A stretch of 64,000 bases of DNA from Speluncibacter jeojiensis (GTDB taxonomy: Bacteria; Actinomycetota; Actinomycetes; Mycobacteriales; Mycobacteriaceae), in the NCBI RefSeq assembly GCF_029589495.1, contig NZ_JAAIVF010000002.1, positions 248,001 through 312,000 of the forward strand, written 5' to 3'. A program made the translations under genes and the position numbers. The notes below the pieces were generated by a model that was not told where the DNA came from, made no database searches, and saw only the letters and a program-made list of their open reading frames with translations. Shown one piece after another: positions 53,401 to 59,140 of the stretch (position 1 is the first letter of the stretch; every line of letters begins with the position of its first letter).

Positions 53401-53497
53401 GACCGCGACACCGCAGGCCGACGACAAGCCGGCGCTGAGTGTCAAGCCGAAGGGGTTGGGCATGCGCGGTGGGGCGAAGCCCCCGGGCAAGCGCTGA
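50474..53497 (+). CDS. Iron-sulfur (heterodisulfide reductase-like) membrane protein, Rv0338c-like
   Basis: 1007 residues. About six membrane segments occupy residues 10-235. Two 4Fe-4S ferredoxin motifs follow (CTECGRCQSQCP at 299-310 and CTSCGACVEQCP at 405-416), then two CCG domains, with HDPCFLGRHN and CCGAGGARMW. This matches Rv0338c-type (Fe-S)-binding reductases, which probably move electrons between a membrane quinone pool and a thiol or disulfide partner. From about residue 755 a low-complexity tail with repeated KGLGMAGGAKAPG adds some 250 residues. GGAAGGGG precedes the ATG. Preserves the order seen next to iniR in M. tuberculosis. Confidence 0.87.
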   Translation: MNATTITLGTIGVLISLVCWAVFFSGVWRIIASIRLGQRDGTRNGPFVPRLSQMIVEFLGHTKMVKFRTVGWAHWLVMIGFILGSLLWFEAYGETFDPHFHWPLFGATHVWLFIAELLGWGTVIGILVLMVIRQLNHPRVPGRMSRFSGSVFSAAYFVEWVVLIEGLGMIMVKAGKISSGVEEPPIWTSFGTHFVAKALPASLLMVSIFALIKLLSGMIWLFMVGRKVTWGVAWHRLSAFFNIYFKRELGSKRALGAAKPMMSGGKVLEMEDADPDVDAFGAGKIEDFSWKGWLDFTTCTECGRCQSQCPAWNTGKPLSPKLLIMSLRDHGFAKAPYLLAGGKTDMAGDEVGLVGADGKPDEAALAKIPAAARAEAGRKMVGESTEMVDGGELAPVIDYETLWSCTSCGACVEQCPVDIEHVDHIIDMRRYQVLIESEFPSELAGLFKNLENKGNPWGQNSKDRINWVNEVEFEVPVYGRDADSFDGYEYLFWVGCAGAYEDRAKKTTKAVAELLNVAAVDYLVLGEGETCTGDSARRAGNEFLFQQLAMQNIETFNDLFDGVPQERRKIVVTCAHCFNALSNEYPQVGGHYEVVHHTQLLNKLVRDKRLIPVAPVEGSEQITYHDPCFLGRHNQVYDAPRELIGASAATLTEMPRHGERSLCCGAGGARMWMEENIGKRINIERVDEALDTLGSGATTQKIATGCPFCRVMLTDGVTARQESGQGEGVEVVDVAQLILDGVRRGGAVPTKELKKQPAKPAAEPAAAAATAVVETAPAATPAEEAPKAAAPKPAVKGLGMAGAAKAPGGAKAPGKGLGMAGGAKAPGAKGLGLAGGAKAPGAKKAAPAAQAPAEAPATEAPAAETPAKPAGLSVKAKGLGMAGGAKAPGAKKPGAPKTAAPAAEPAPEATPATEAPAAEAPAKPAGLSVKAKGLGMAGGAKAPGARRSAPAAPKSEPAPEAPAAETPAAEAPEAPTTATPQADDKPALSVKPKGLGMRGGAKPPGKR
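52855..53490 (+). repeat. KGLGMAGGAKAPG repeat tail of the iron-sulfur reductase
   Basis: Copies of KGLGMAGGAKAPGAK (some GLGMRGGAKPPG or GLGLAGGAKAPG) recur six or more times, separated by acidic/Ala/Pro linkers such as PAAEAPAK. The tract is lysine-rich and would be positively charged. It is not part of the family's usual length. Confidence 0.8.
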
Positions 53498-53516
53498 CGC
53501 CGAAGGTAGTGAGTCC

Positions 53517-53554
53517 GATGGCCCGTGCCGACCAGATGGTCGGCACGGGCCATC
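53517..53554 (+). terminator. 17-bp hairpin terminator after the reductase
   Basis: GATGGCCCGTGCCGACC and its complement close on the loop AGAT, with TTTT seven bases later: a strong intrinsic terminator. Confidence 0.88.
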
Positions 53555-53635
53555 GGTCCGTTTTGCCCCGATTTCCTGTCAGTCGAGCAAAGGACAGTAC
53601 ACGGGGAGGGCTAACGGTCCGTCGGGCAGACCTGA

Positions 53636-53641
53636 TATACA
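53636..53641 (+). promoter_or_regulatory. Candidate -10 (TATACA) of microprotein cassette 1
   Basis: TATACA followed by ACGTGTG resembles the TATACA plus CCGTGCG of cassette 3. No good -35 is seen at 16-18 bp, so this rests on the similarity between cassettes. Confidence 0.4.
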
Positions 53642-53715
53642 ACGTGTGTCCGTTGGACGCGCCGTCGCGGCATTCGCCGCGCGGCACTTGCACACTGAGT
53701 GAAAAGGGGATTCCT

Positions 53716-53823
53716 GTGCTGCACCTCGTTGACGCCACCGACCCGTACGCCACCTGGCCCGCACTGCTGGCTGCGCTCGCCGCTGGCTCGAGCCAGAACG
53801 GCAGCAGCACCACCAAGGGCTGA
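53716..53823 (+). CDS. Microprotein 1, 35 aa (MLHLVD family)
   Basis: Translated from a GTG at 53716 with AAAAGGGG six bases upstream. It begins MLHLVDATDPYATWPALLAA (GTG read as Met) and ends in a Ser/Gly/Thr/Lys-rich tail (GSSQNGSSTTKG). The centre can form one short amphipathic helix; no signal peptide, no Cys. The first six residues equal those of microprotein 3 at 54473. A perfect 15-bp hairpin follows 13 bp after the stop. Unknown family. Short helical, Ser-rich peptides without signal sequences recall corynebacterial PorA/PorH porins, but I see no sequence match. Confidence 0.65.
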   Translation: MLHLVDATDPYATWPALLAALAAGSSQNGSSTTKG

Positions 53824-53836
53824 GCAAGCGATCTCT

Positions 53837-53871
53837 TATGGCTCGCGACGGCACGTCCGTCGCGAGCCATA
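53837..53871 (+). terminator. Cassette 1 hairpin
   Basis: TATGGCTCGCGACGG and its exact complement, loop CACGT. The inner CGCGACGG/CCGTCGCG is repeated in the hairpin of cassette 2 and, slightly altered, in cassette 3. Confidence 0.88.
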
Positions 53872-54010
53872 GTCGTTCCTACAGGCCGGCACCAGCGCCG
53901 ACAGTCCGTCCCGTCTAATCTGATCCCTCGGGTCGGTTTCGAGATACCGGACATGTCGGCCGATCAGCGGACACCTGACACTGTGGACTGGCGCACGGAC
54001 CGAGGCGTCT

Positions 54011-54024
54011 GTTAGATATCTAAC
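54011..54024. promoter_or_regulatory. Palindrome GTTAGATATCTAAC upstream of microprotein 2
   Basis: A perfect 14-bp, AT-rich palindrome 69 bp before the microprotein 2 start, standing out from the GC-rich flanks. It is in operator position. It is not repeated before cassettes 1 and 3. Confidence 0.65.
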
Positions 54025-54092
54025 GACCGCACGGACATCCTCGCAGCCATCACAGCGAGGTATGCACTCCTCACCCCCAGAAAGGGACTCAC

Positions 54093-54215
54093 GTGTTCCA
54101 ACTCTTCGCCGCCGCCCTCCCCACCAACGACGCCCAGGCCGCGCAGGCCGACCTTGCGATCCTGCTCGGGATGCTCACCTCCGGTTCGACCGCCGGTTCG
54201 AGCGCGTCGGCCTAG
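54093..54215 (+). CDS. Microprotein 2, 40 aa
   Basis: Translated from a GTG at 54093 with AAAGGGA upstream. It begins MFQLFAAALPTNDAQ, continues with a helix ADLAILLGMLTSG, and ends Ser/Ala-rich (GSTAGSSASA). No Cys, no signal peptide. It shares layout, Ser-rich tail and terminator core with microproteins 1 and 3 but not their MLHLVD start. Unknown family. The start is inferred from the ribosome site and the hairpin 21 bp after the stop. Confidence 0.6.
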   Translation: MFQLFAAALPTNDAQAAQADLAILLGMLTSGSTAGSSASA

Positions 54216-54235
54216 CAGCCACGACAGGCCAGCGC

Positions 54236-54264
54236 GGCCCGCGACGGAATCTCCGTCGCGGGCC
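54236..54264 (+). terminator. Cassette 2 hairpin
   Basis: GGCCCGCGACGG pairs with CCGTCGCGGGCC, loop AATCT: a 12-bp perfect stem 21 bp after the stop. Confidence 0.88.
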
Positions 54265-54350
54265 GTCGTCGTATCCGGACTCTCTACCCACCGGCACCCG
54301 GCCCCCACATTGTGCGGACTGACGAAATCGATTCCGTATCCTCACAATTG

Positions 54351-54393
54351 ACAGGCCTTTGCCTGTTGCAACAAGTCGGTGCGCTGCTATACA
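54351..54393 (+). promoter_or_regulatory. Promoter of microprotein cassette 3
   Basis: TTGCAA (54366-54371) and TATACA (54388-54393) are 16 bp apart, a plausible sigma-A promoter. Immediately before the -35 is a dyad ACAGGC-N4-GCCTGT (54351-54366), a possible operator. The start codon is 80 bp downstream. Confidence 0.6.
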
Positions 54394-54472
54394 CGACCGT
54401 GCGCTCGAACGGGGCGCGCCCGCGCGGCACTCGCCGTCCGGATATCGCACTCGACACGATTTGGGGAAGCCC

Positions 54473-54604
54473 GTGTTGCACCTCGTTGACACCACCACGA
54501 CCACCACGACCGACTCGTCGCCGCTGGATCAGCTCGTGAAGATGATCTCCTCGGCCTCGGCCGGCGCCACCACCGGCCCGAACTTCACCGCCACCCAGGG
54601 CTGA
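54473..54604 (+). CDS. Microprotein 3, 43 aa (MLHLVD family)
   Basis: Translated from a GTG at 54473 with TTGGGG six bases upstream. It begins MLHLVDTTTTTTTDSS, which is nearly the start of microprotein 1, followed by a helix (LDQLVKMISSASAG) and a tail TTGPNFTATQG. The Thr-run after MLHLVD is unusual. No Cys or signal. The leader also resembles that of cassette 1 (CGCGCGGCACTCGCC-type words before the ribosome site), so the two cassettes are duplicates. Ends 16 bp before a 14-bp hairpin. Function unknown. Confidence 0.65.
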   Translation: MLHLVDTTTTTTTDSSPLDQLVKMISSASAGATTGPNFTATQG

Positions 54605-54620
54605 CGCCCGGGTTCCCCGC

Positions 54621-54654
54621 GTGGCCCACGACGGTTCTGTCCGTCGTGGGCCAC
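54621..54654 (+). terminator. Cassette 3 hairpin
   Basis: GTGGCCCACGACGG pairs with CCGTCGTGGGCCAC around TTCTGT. The CACGACGG/CCGTCGTG core is a close variant of that in cassettes 1 and 2. Confidence 0.88.
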
Positions 54655-54709
54655 TGCCATCTCTGCCATAGGCTCACCCCGTACTGCCCTTTGCCGAACG
54701 GGCACTAGC

Positions 54710-55096
54710 TCAATGCGCCGCGAGGTACTCCCGGGCCAGCCGCTTCGGCGCCCGGCACAGCCACGCCTCGACGATGACCTCCTCGAGCTCGTCGACCTCG
54801 ATCTCGTCCAGCAGCACCAGCACCGCCGGATAGCCGTCGAAGTGCGGGACCGTGAAGTACACCCGCGGCGAGTCGGCGATCAGCGCCTCTTTCGCCCCGA
54901 CATCGGGCACCCGCACCCCGAGGATCGGTCCGTCCGGCGCGGCGTCGCCCAGCGCCTCGAGGTCGGGCCGGTGCAGCGGCCGCTCCCATACGAACATCGC
55001 CTTGCGGACCCGCCAGGCGGTGTTCCCCCACGCGGTGCCCTCCTGCGCCTCCGGCAGCGCCAGCGCGATGCGTCGCACGTCGTCCCAGGTCGCCAT
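54710..55096 (-). CDS. MmcQ/YjbR family protein
   Basis: 128 residues, the family's usual size. MATWDDVRRIALALPEAQEG, GNTAWRVRKAMFVWERP and DGYPAVLVLLDEIEVDEL are characteristic of the YjbR fold, a small double-stranded nucleic-acid-binding-like domain of unknown precise role. The ATG at 55096 is the only good start. It is convergent with the microprotein cassettes and followed at 55147 by the DinB gene in the same direction, with about 50 bp between them. Confidence 0.85.
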   Translation of the reverse strand: MATWDDVRRIALALPEAQEGTAWGNTAWRVRKAMFVWERPLHRPDLEALGDAAPDGPILGVRVPDVGAKEALIADSPRVYFTVPHFDGYPAVLVLLDEIEVDELEEVIVEAWLCRAPKRLAREYLAAH

Positions 55097-55146
55097 CGCC
55101 CGAACCTAACGTGAGTCGGCCGTCGGCGCTGCCCACTCGGGGCGGT

Positions 55147-55656
55147 TCACCCCATCGTCTTCTGGCCGTCGATGGCCTCGCGGATGATGTCGGCGTGCCC
55201 GGCGTGCTGCGCGGTCTCGGCCAGAATGTGCAGCAACACCTTCCGCGCGGACCATTCGACGCCCTTCTCGAACCACGGCGCCTCGGGAAGCGGTTGCACC
55301 ACATCGAGGCTCGGGAGCCCGTGCACCAGCTCCTCGGTCTCGCGGGCCGCCGCCGCGTAGTCGTCGAGCAGGTCGGCCAGCGTCTCGCCGTCGCCCATGT
55401 GGAAGTCGGCCATGTGCTGATTCATGGATTCCTCGTCGAACGGCATCGCCGAGGGCCCCTCCACGATGAACCGCGCCCAGCTCCGTTCGACCGCGGTGAC
55501 GTGCTTGATCAGTCCGCCGATGGTCAGTTCGCTGGTGGTGCTGCGCGTGGTCGCCTGCTCGTCGGTGAGGCCTTGGGCGGTGTACCGCAGGAACCGGCGG
55601 CTGCCGGCGATGCTCGCGAGGAGGTCGGTGCGCTCGTCGATCGTCGTCGTGGTCAT
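55147..55656 (-). CDS. DinB family protein (DUF664)
   Basis: About 169 residues of a four-helix bundle. His in LIKHVTAVERSW and HxxxH in ETAQHAGHADIIRE are the metal ligands expected in DinB/mycothiol-transferase-like proteins. Such proteins in actinobacteria are often thiol-S-transferases using mycothiol or bacillithiol, though many are uncharacterised. The ATG at 55656 has GGAG upstream. Divergent from the WYL regulator, which probably controls it. Confidence 0.88.
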   Translation of the reverse strand: MTTTTIDERTDLLASIAGSRRFLRYTAQGLTDEQATTRSTTSELTIGGLIKHVTAVERSWARFIVEGPSAMPFDEESMNQHMADFHMGDGETLADLLDDYAAAARETEELVHGLPSLDVVQPLPEAPWFEKGVEWSARKVLLHILAETAQHAGHADIIREAIDGQKTMG

Positions 55657-55752
55657 GCTGGGCTCCTTCTCGGACCGGGAATCACTGTCGAGAACCACGC
55701 TAGAAGGCAATGGTGTCAGTTTCTGTCCTCAATGTGCGGCAAACTCGAAATC

Positions 55753-56709
55753 ATGGCGAACACGAGCTCGCGCACGCTCCGGCTGCTGTCGCTGCTACAG
55801 ACCCACCGGTACTGGCCGGGAGCGGAGCTGGCCGAGCGCCTCGAGGTGTCGGTGCGCACGCTGCGCCGCGACGTCGACCGGCTGCGCGAGCTCGGCTACC
55901 CGGTGCAGGCCCAGCCCGGCGTCGACGGCGGATACCAGTTGGCGCCCGGCGCCGCGCTGCCGCCGCTGGTGCTCGACGACGACGAGGCGGTCGCGCTGGC
56001 CGTCGGACTGCTCACCGCCGCGCAGAGTCCGGTCGCCGGCACCGCCGAGTCGTCGGTGCGCGCGCTCGCGAAAGTCGTTGCGGTGATGCCGAAACGCCTG
56101 CGGCGACGGGTCGACGCGCTGCGGTCGTCGACCGAATCCACGTGGAGCGGACCCGGCCCGACCGTCGATCCCGGCGTGCTGACCACCGTCGCCCAGGCCT
56201 GCCGCGACACCGAGCGGGTCGAGTTCGACTACACCGCAGCGGACGGGACCGCGCTGCGCCGGAAGGTCGAGCCGCTGCGCCTGGTCTCGCTGGGCCGGCG
56301 CTGGTATCTGGTCGGCTACGACCTGATTCGAAACGATTGGCGCACTTTCCGTCTGGACAGGCTGACTGCACCCTCACCGACCGGTGCCCGGTTCGCCCCG
56401 CGCCGCCTGCCCGCCGCCGATGCCGCCGCGTTCGTCCGTTCGCGGTTCGCGACGATGCCCCGCGCGCACCTGGTGACGGCCTGGGTGGAGGCACCCGCCG
56501 AGCAGGTGCGCGCGAAGCTCGGCCGTTGGGCGACCGTCGACGACGGCGAGCGGCGGTGCCGCGTGCGCATCGACGCCGACTCGTTCGACTGGGCAGCCCT
56601 GGCGCTCGGCACCGTCGGCGCGCCCTTCCGCGTCGAGGGGCCACCCGAGTTCGTCGCCCTGCTGCGCGACTGGTCCGCGCGCTTCGCCGACGCCGCGGGT
56701 GATGCCTGA
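55753..56709 (+). CDS. HTH/WYL-domain transcriptional regulator
   Basis: About 318 residues. The N-terminal DeoR/HTH_11 winged helix (RTLRLLSLLQTHRYWPGAEL, then AERLEVSVRTLRRDVDRLRE) is followed by a WYL domain with its signature RRWYLVGYDLIRNDWRTFRL and a C-terminal extension. WYL proteins sense nucleic acid or small ligands. No strong ribosome site precedes the ATG at 55753; an ATG at 55732 is an alternative. Divergent from DinB with a 96-bp gap. Confidence 0.87.
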   Translation: MANTSSRTLRLLSLLQTHRYWPGAELAERLEVSVRTLRRDVDRLRELGYPVQAQPGVDGGYQLAPGAALPPLVLDDDEAVALAVGLLTAAQSPVAGTAESSVRALAKVVAVMPKRLRRRVDALRSSTESTWSGPGPTVDPGVLTTVAQACRDTERVEFDYTAADGTALRRKVEPLRLVSLGRRWYLVGYDLIRNDWRTFRLDRLTAPSPTGARFAPRRLPAADAAAFVRSRFATMPRAHLVTAWVEAPAEQVRAKLGRWATVDDGERRCRVRIDADSFDWAALALGTVGAPFRVEGPPEFVALLRDWSARFADAAGDA

Positions 56710-56760
56710 AGCTGCCGCTGCGGCGCTGTCCCCACTTCCCGCGGCCCGCGCCGTCCGTCT

Positions 56761-56794
56761 CCCGACCTCGCACAGCCCGCGTGCACCTCGCACA
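56761..56794. repeat. Flanking repeat, left copy
   Basis: A 34-bp sequence starting CCCGACCTCGCACA matches the right copy at 57874 in about 28 of 34 positions. Inside it ACCTCGCACAGCCC occurs twice with 20-bp period. Word GTGCGAAG follows within 60 bp in both places. Confidence 0.55.
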
Positions 56795-56952
56795 GCCCCG
56801 GCATCGTGCGAAGCGCACCCGCGGCATGCGAAGTCGCGGCACAGCGTGGGGTCGGACAGGCCTGCCGCCGCATCTGTCCACACCCTCTTCGCTTCTCCAC
56901 AGAGTGCCGTTACGCCACCGGCCGAACCGGTCCGCCCCTGCACACTCGCATC

Positions 56953-57924
56953 ATGTCGACCGACCGCGTCATCCACCGCGCCGAGGCACTGCGCCGTGGG
57001 CACACCGACGAGGAGATCCGCCGCCTCTGCACCACGGGAGCCTGGACCCGGCTTCGCAGGGGTGTCTACCTGCTGGGCGAGGACTCGGCCGAGGACCGCA
57101 GCGCACGACACCGCCATCTGATCCAGGCCACCGCCGAATGCGTCTGCGACCGCACCGTCATCAGCCACGCCTCAGCTGCGATACTGCACGGATTCGATCT
57201 GTGGGCCACAGACTTACGCCGCGTGCACCTGACCCGCGACCGCACCCATGGAGCGCGGACGAACCCGCTGGTCCACGTGCACTCCGCGCCTATCGATGCC
57301 GACGAGATCTGCGAGGTCGGCGGCCTGCGGGTGACGACGCCGGCCCGCACCCTCGCCGACCTGTCCCGCACGCTGTCGTTCGAACAGGCGGTGGTCGTAG
57401 GGGACAGCGCACTGCATCGCACGAAACTGACGAAGGACGAAGCCCGGCAGGCACTGCGGGCGCGACCGCGCCGACCCGGCAACGTGCGGGCCGCGCGTGC
57501 AATCGAGTTCCTGGACGACCGCAGCGAGGGTGTCGGCGAGTCGCGCAGCCGGGTCCGACTGCACCTCAGCGGCATCACCGACCTGGAACTGCAGCAGAAT
57601 TTCCTCTCGCCGGATGGCATCTACCTGGGGCGCACGGACTTCTTCGACCCCACGCACGGCGTCATCGGCGAGTTCGACGGCAAGGTCAAGTACGGCAAGT
57701 ACCTCAAGCCCGGCCAGGACCCCGGCGACGCGGTGTTCCTGGAGAAGCAGCGCGAGGACGCCCTGCGCGACGCGGGTTTCGAGGTCGTGCGCTGGATCTG
57801 GCGCGAACTCGACGACATGGCGGCGGTGGCGCTGCGCTTCCGGCGCGCTCGGGCTCGCGCGCACGCCCATCGTCCCGACCTCACACATTGCGCGTGCACC
57901 TCACGCACCAACGGGGTCATGTGA
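56953..57924 (+). CDS. AbiEi-like N-domain / DUF559-type nuclease-fold protein
   Basis: About 323 residues. The N-terminus (MSTDRVIHRAEALRRGHTDEE; GAWTRLRRGVYLLG) resembles the winged-helix AbiEi antitoxin domain of type IV toxin-antitoxin systems. The C-terminal third (GRTDFFDPTHGVIGEFDGKV; then KQREDALRDAGFEVVRW) has the Vsr/DUF559 PD-(D/E)xK pattern with candidate D, E-x-D and K residues. Such two-domain proteins are frequent in actinobacteria without a paired toxin, and none is seen here. The last residues (TSRTNGVM) are encoded by a flanking repeat. Function unknown; a nuclease is plausible. Confidence 0.75.
   Translation: MSTDRVIHRAEALRRGHTDEEIRRLCTTGAWTRLRRGVYLLGEDSAEDRSARHRHLIQATAECVCDRTVISHASAAILHGFDLWATDLRRVHLTRDRTHGARTNPLVHVHSAPIDADEICEVGGLRVTTPARTLADLSRTLSFEQAVVVGDSALHRTKLTKDEARQALRARPRRPGNVRAARAIEFLDDRSEGVGESRSRVRLHLSGITDLELQQNFLSPDGIYLGRTDFFDPTHGVIGEFDGKVKYGKYLKPGQDPGDAVFLEKQREDALRDAGFEVVRWIWRELDDMAAVALRFRRARARAHAHRPDLTHCACTSRTNGVM
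57874..57907. repeat. Flanking repeat, right copy
   Basis: CCCGACCTCACACA... is the counterpart of the left repeat, lying in the last codons of the AbiEi/DUF559 gene. The pair brackets the gene at about 1.1 kb distance in direct orientation. Confidence 0.55.
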
Positions 57925-57960
57925 GATGCACGCGCGCTGTGCGAAGTGCGGATTCGGGCG

Positions 57961-57990
57961 ATCGCGGGCGATCGCGGGCGATCGCGGGCG
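57961..57990. repeat. Three tandem ATCGCGGGCG units
   Basis: A 10-bp unit is repeated exactly three times, giving three GCGATCGC words. It lies between the AbiEi/DUF559 gene and the sulfate-binding protein gene. Short, probably slippage-derived. Confidence 0.75.
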
Positions 57991-58014
57991 GCCGACGCGA
58001 CCGCACCGCACCCG

Positions 58015-59043
58015 CTACCCCGTCGCGCCGGAGTAGATGCGGCTGATCGTGCCGTTGGCCTTGTCGAACAGTTCGGCGTCGACGCGCTGCCACCCGCCCA
58101 GGTCGGCGACAGTCCAGAGCTTCTGCGCCGCCGGGAAGACGTCGGTGAACTCCCCCGCGACCGCCGGGTCGACGGGCCGGAACCCGTTCTGCGCCCACAA
58201 CCGCTGGGCGTCCGGCGTGTAGAGGTAGTCGACGAACGATCTCGCCTGCGCCAGGACCGCCGACTTCTTCAGCACCGCAACGGGATTCTCGATCTTGAAG
58301 TTGACCGGCGGGTCGACGTAGTCGACGTCCTTGCCCGCCCGGACCGTGAACAGCGCCTCGTTCTCGTAGCTGATCAGCACGTCGCCGGAGCCCTGCAGGA
58401 ACAGGTCGGTCGCGTCCCGACCGGACGTCGGCCGGGTCTTGATGTGCTCGGTGACCAGCTTGCGCACGAAGTCCAGCCCCGCCTGCGGGTCCGCTCCGCC
58501 GTCGCTCTTGGCGGCATACGGCGCCAGCAGGTTCCACTTCGCCGATCCGGAGCTGAGCGGGTTCGGACTGATCACCTCGACGCCCGGCTTGAGCAGATCG
58601 TCCCAATCGTGGATGTTCTTCGGGTTGCCCTTGCGGACCACCAGCGACACCACCGAGCCGAACGGGATGCCCTGGTGCGCATCCTTGTTCCACGCGGGAT
58701 CGACCAGACCGGCCTTGACCAGCCGGGTCACGTCGGGCTCGACGGAGAACGACACCACGTCCGCCTCCAGGCCCTGCGTGACCTTGCGGGACTGGTCGCC
58801 GGAGGCGCCGTAGGACGTGGTGAAGTCGACGCCGCGGCCCGCATCGGTGCCGCCGAACGCCTTGATGACGTCGGCGAATCCCTGCTGTGGCACCGAATAA
58901 CCGACCAGCGCCACCTCGTTCGCGCCGCCCCCGGACGAGCCGCAGGCGCCGAGCGTGAGCGTCGCGGCGAGCGCGGCCGATCCGAGAGCGAGTGCGCGGC
59001 GGAGGCCGGGGCGTCGGCGAACGGGTGGGCGGTCGGCAGTCAT
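58015..59043 (-). CDS. Sulfate/thiosulfate ABC transporter substrate-binding lipoprotein (SubI-like)
   Basis: 342 residues. LTLGACGSS is a lipobox with the modified Cys near residue 34. The mature part has NEVALVGYSVPQQGFADVIK, TSYGASGDQSRKVTQGLEAD and SPNPLSSGSAKWNLLAPYAA, the signature of sulfate-binding proteins. ATG at 59043 is preceded by GAGGGGAAG. It captures sulfate outside the membrane for an ABC importer, whose permease and ATPase genes are not adjacent, so it depends on subunits encoded elsewhere. Confidence 0.9.
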   Translation of the reverse strand: MTADRPPVRRRPGLRRALALGSAALAATLTLGACGSSGGGANEVALVGYSVPQQGFADVIKAFGGTDAGRGVDFTTSYGASGDQSRKVTQGLEADVVSFSVEPDVTRLVKAGLVDPAWNKDAHQGIPFGSVVSLVVRKGNPKNIHDWDDLLKPGVEVISPNPLSSGSAKWNLLAPYAAKSDGGADPQAGLDFVRKLVTEHIKTRPTSGRDATDLFLQGSGDVLISYENEALFTVRAGKDVDYVDPPVNFKIENPVAVLKKSAVLAQARSFVDYLYTPDAQRLWAQNGFRPVDPAVAGEFTDVFPAAQKLWTVADLGGWQRVDAELFDKANGTISRIYSGATG

Positions 59044-59140
59044 GGTCTTCCCCTCGATGCGGGACACACGTCGTGTGTCGGTCGCTCGAAAGTGTGCCCA
59101 CCGAAACGCCGGTCGCCCAGGGTTTGGCTCGCGACGATTC

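Noticed and set aside
54705-55304. A 199-codon frame overlapping the YjbR gene
   Set aside because: Only a frame-shifted reading of YjbR and upstream sequence; the 128-residue YjbR frame has family motifs.
56953-57924. A complete type IV toxin-antitoxin module
   Set aside because: Only an AbiEi-like domain is seen; no nucleotidyltransferase (AbiEii) gene is adjacent, and the C-terminus looks like a nuclease fold instead.
57961-57990. ATCGCGGGCG triplet repeat as a possible origin or CRISPR-like element
   Set aside because: Three 10-bp units without spacers are simple slippage; no array or replication gene nearby.
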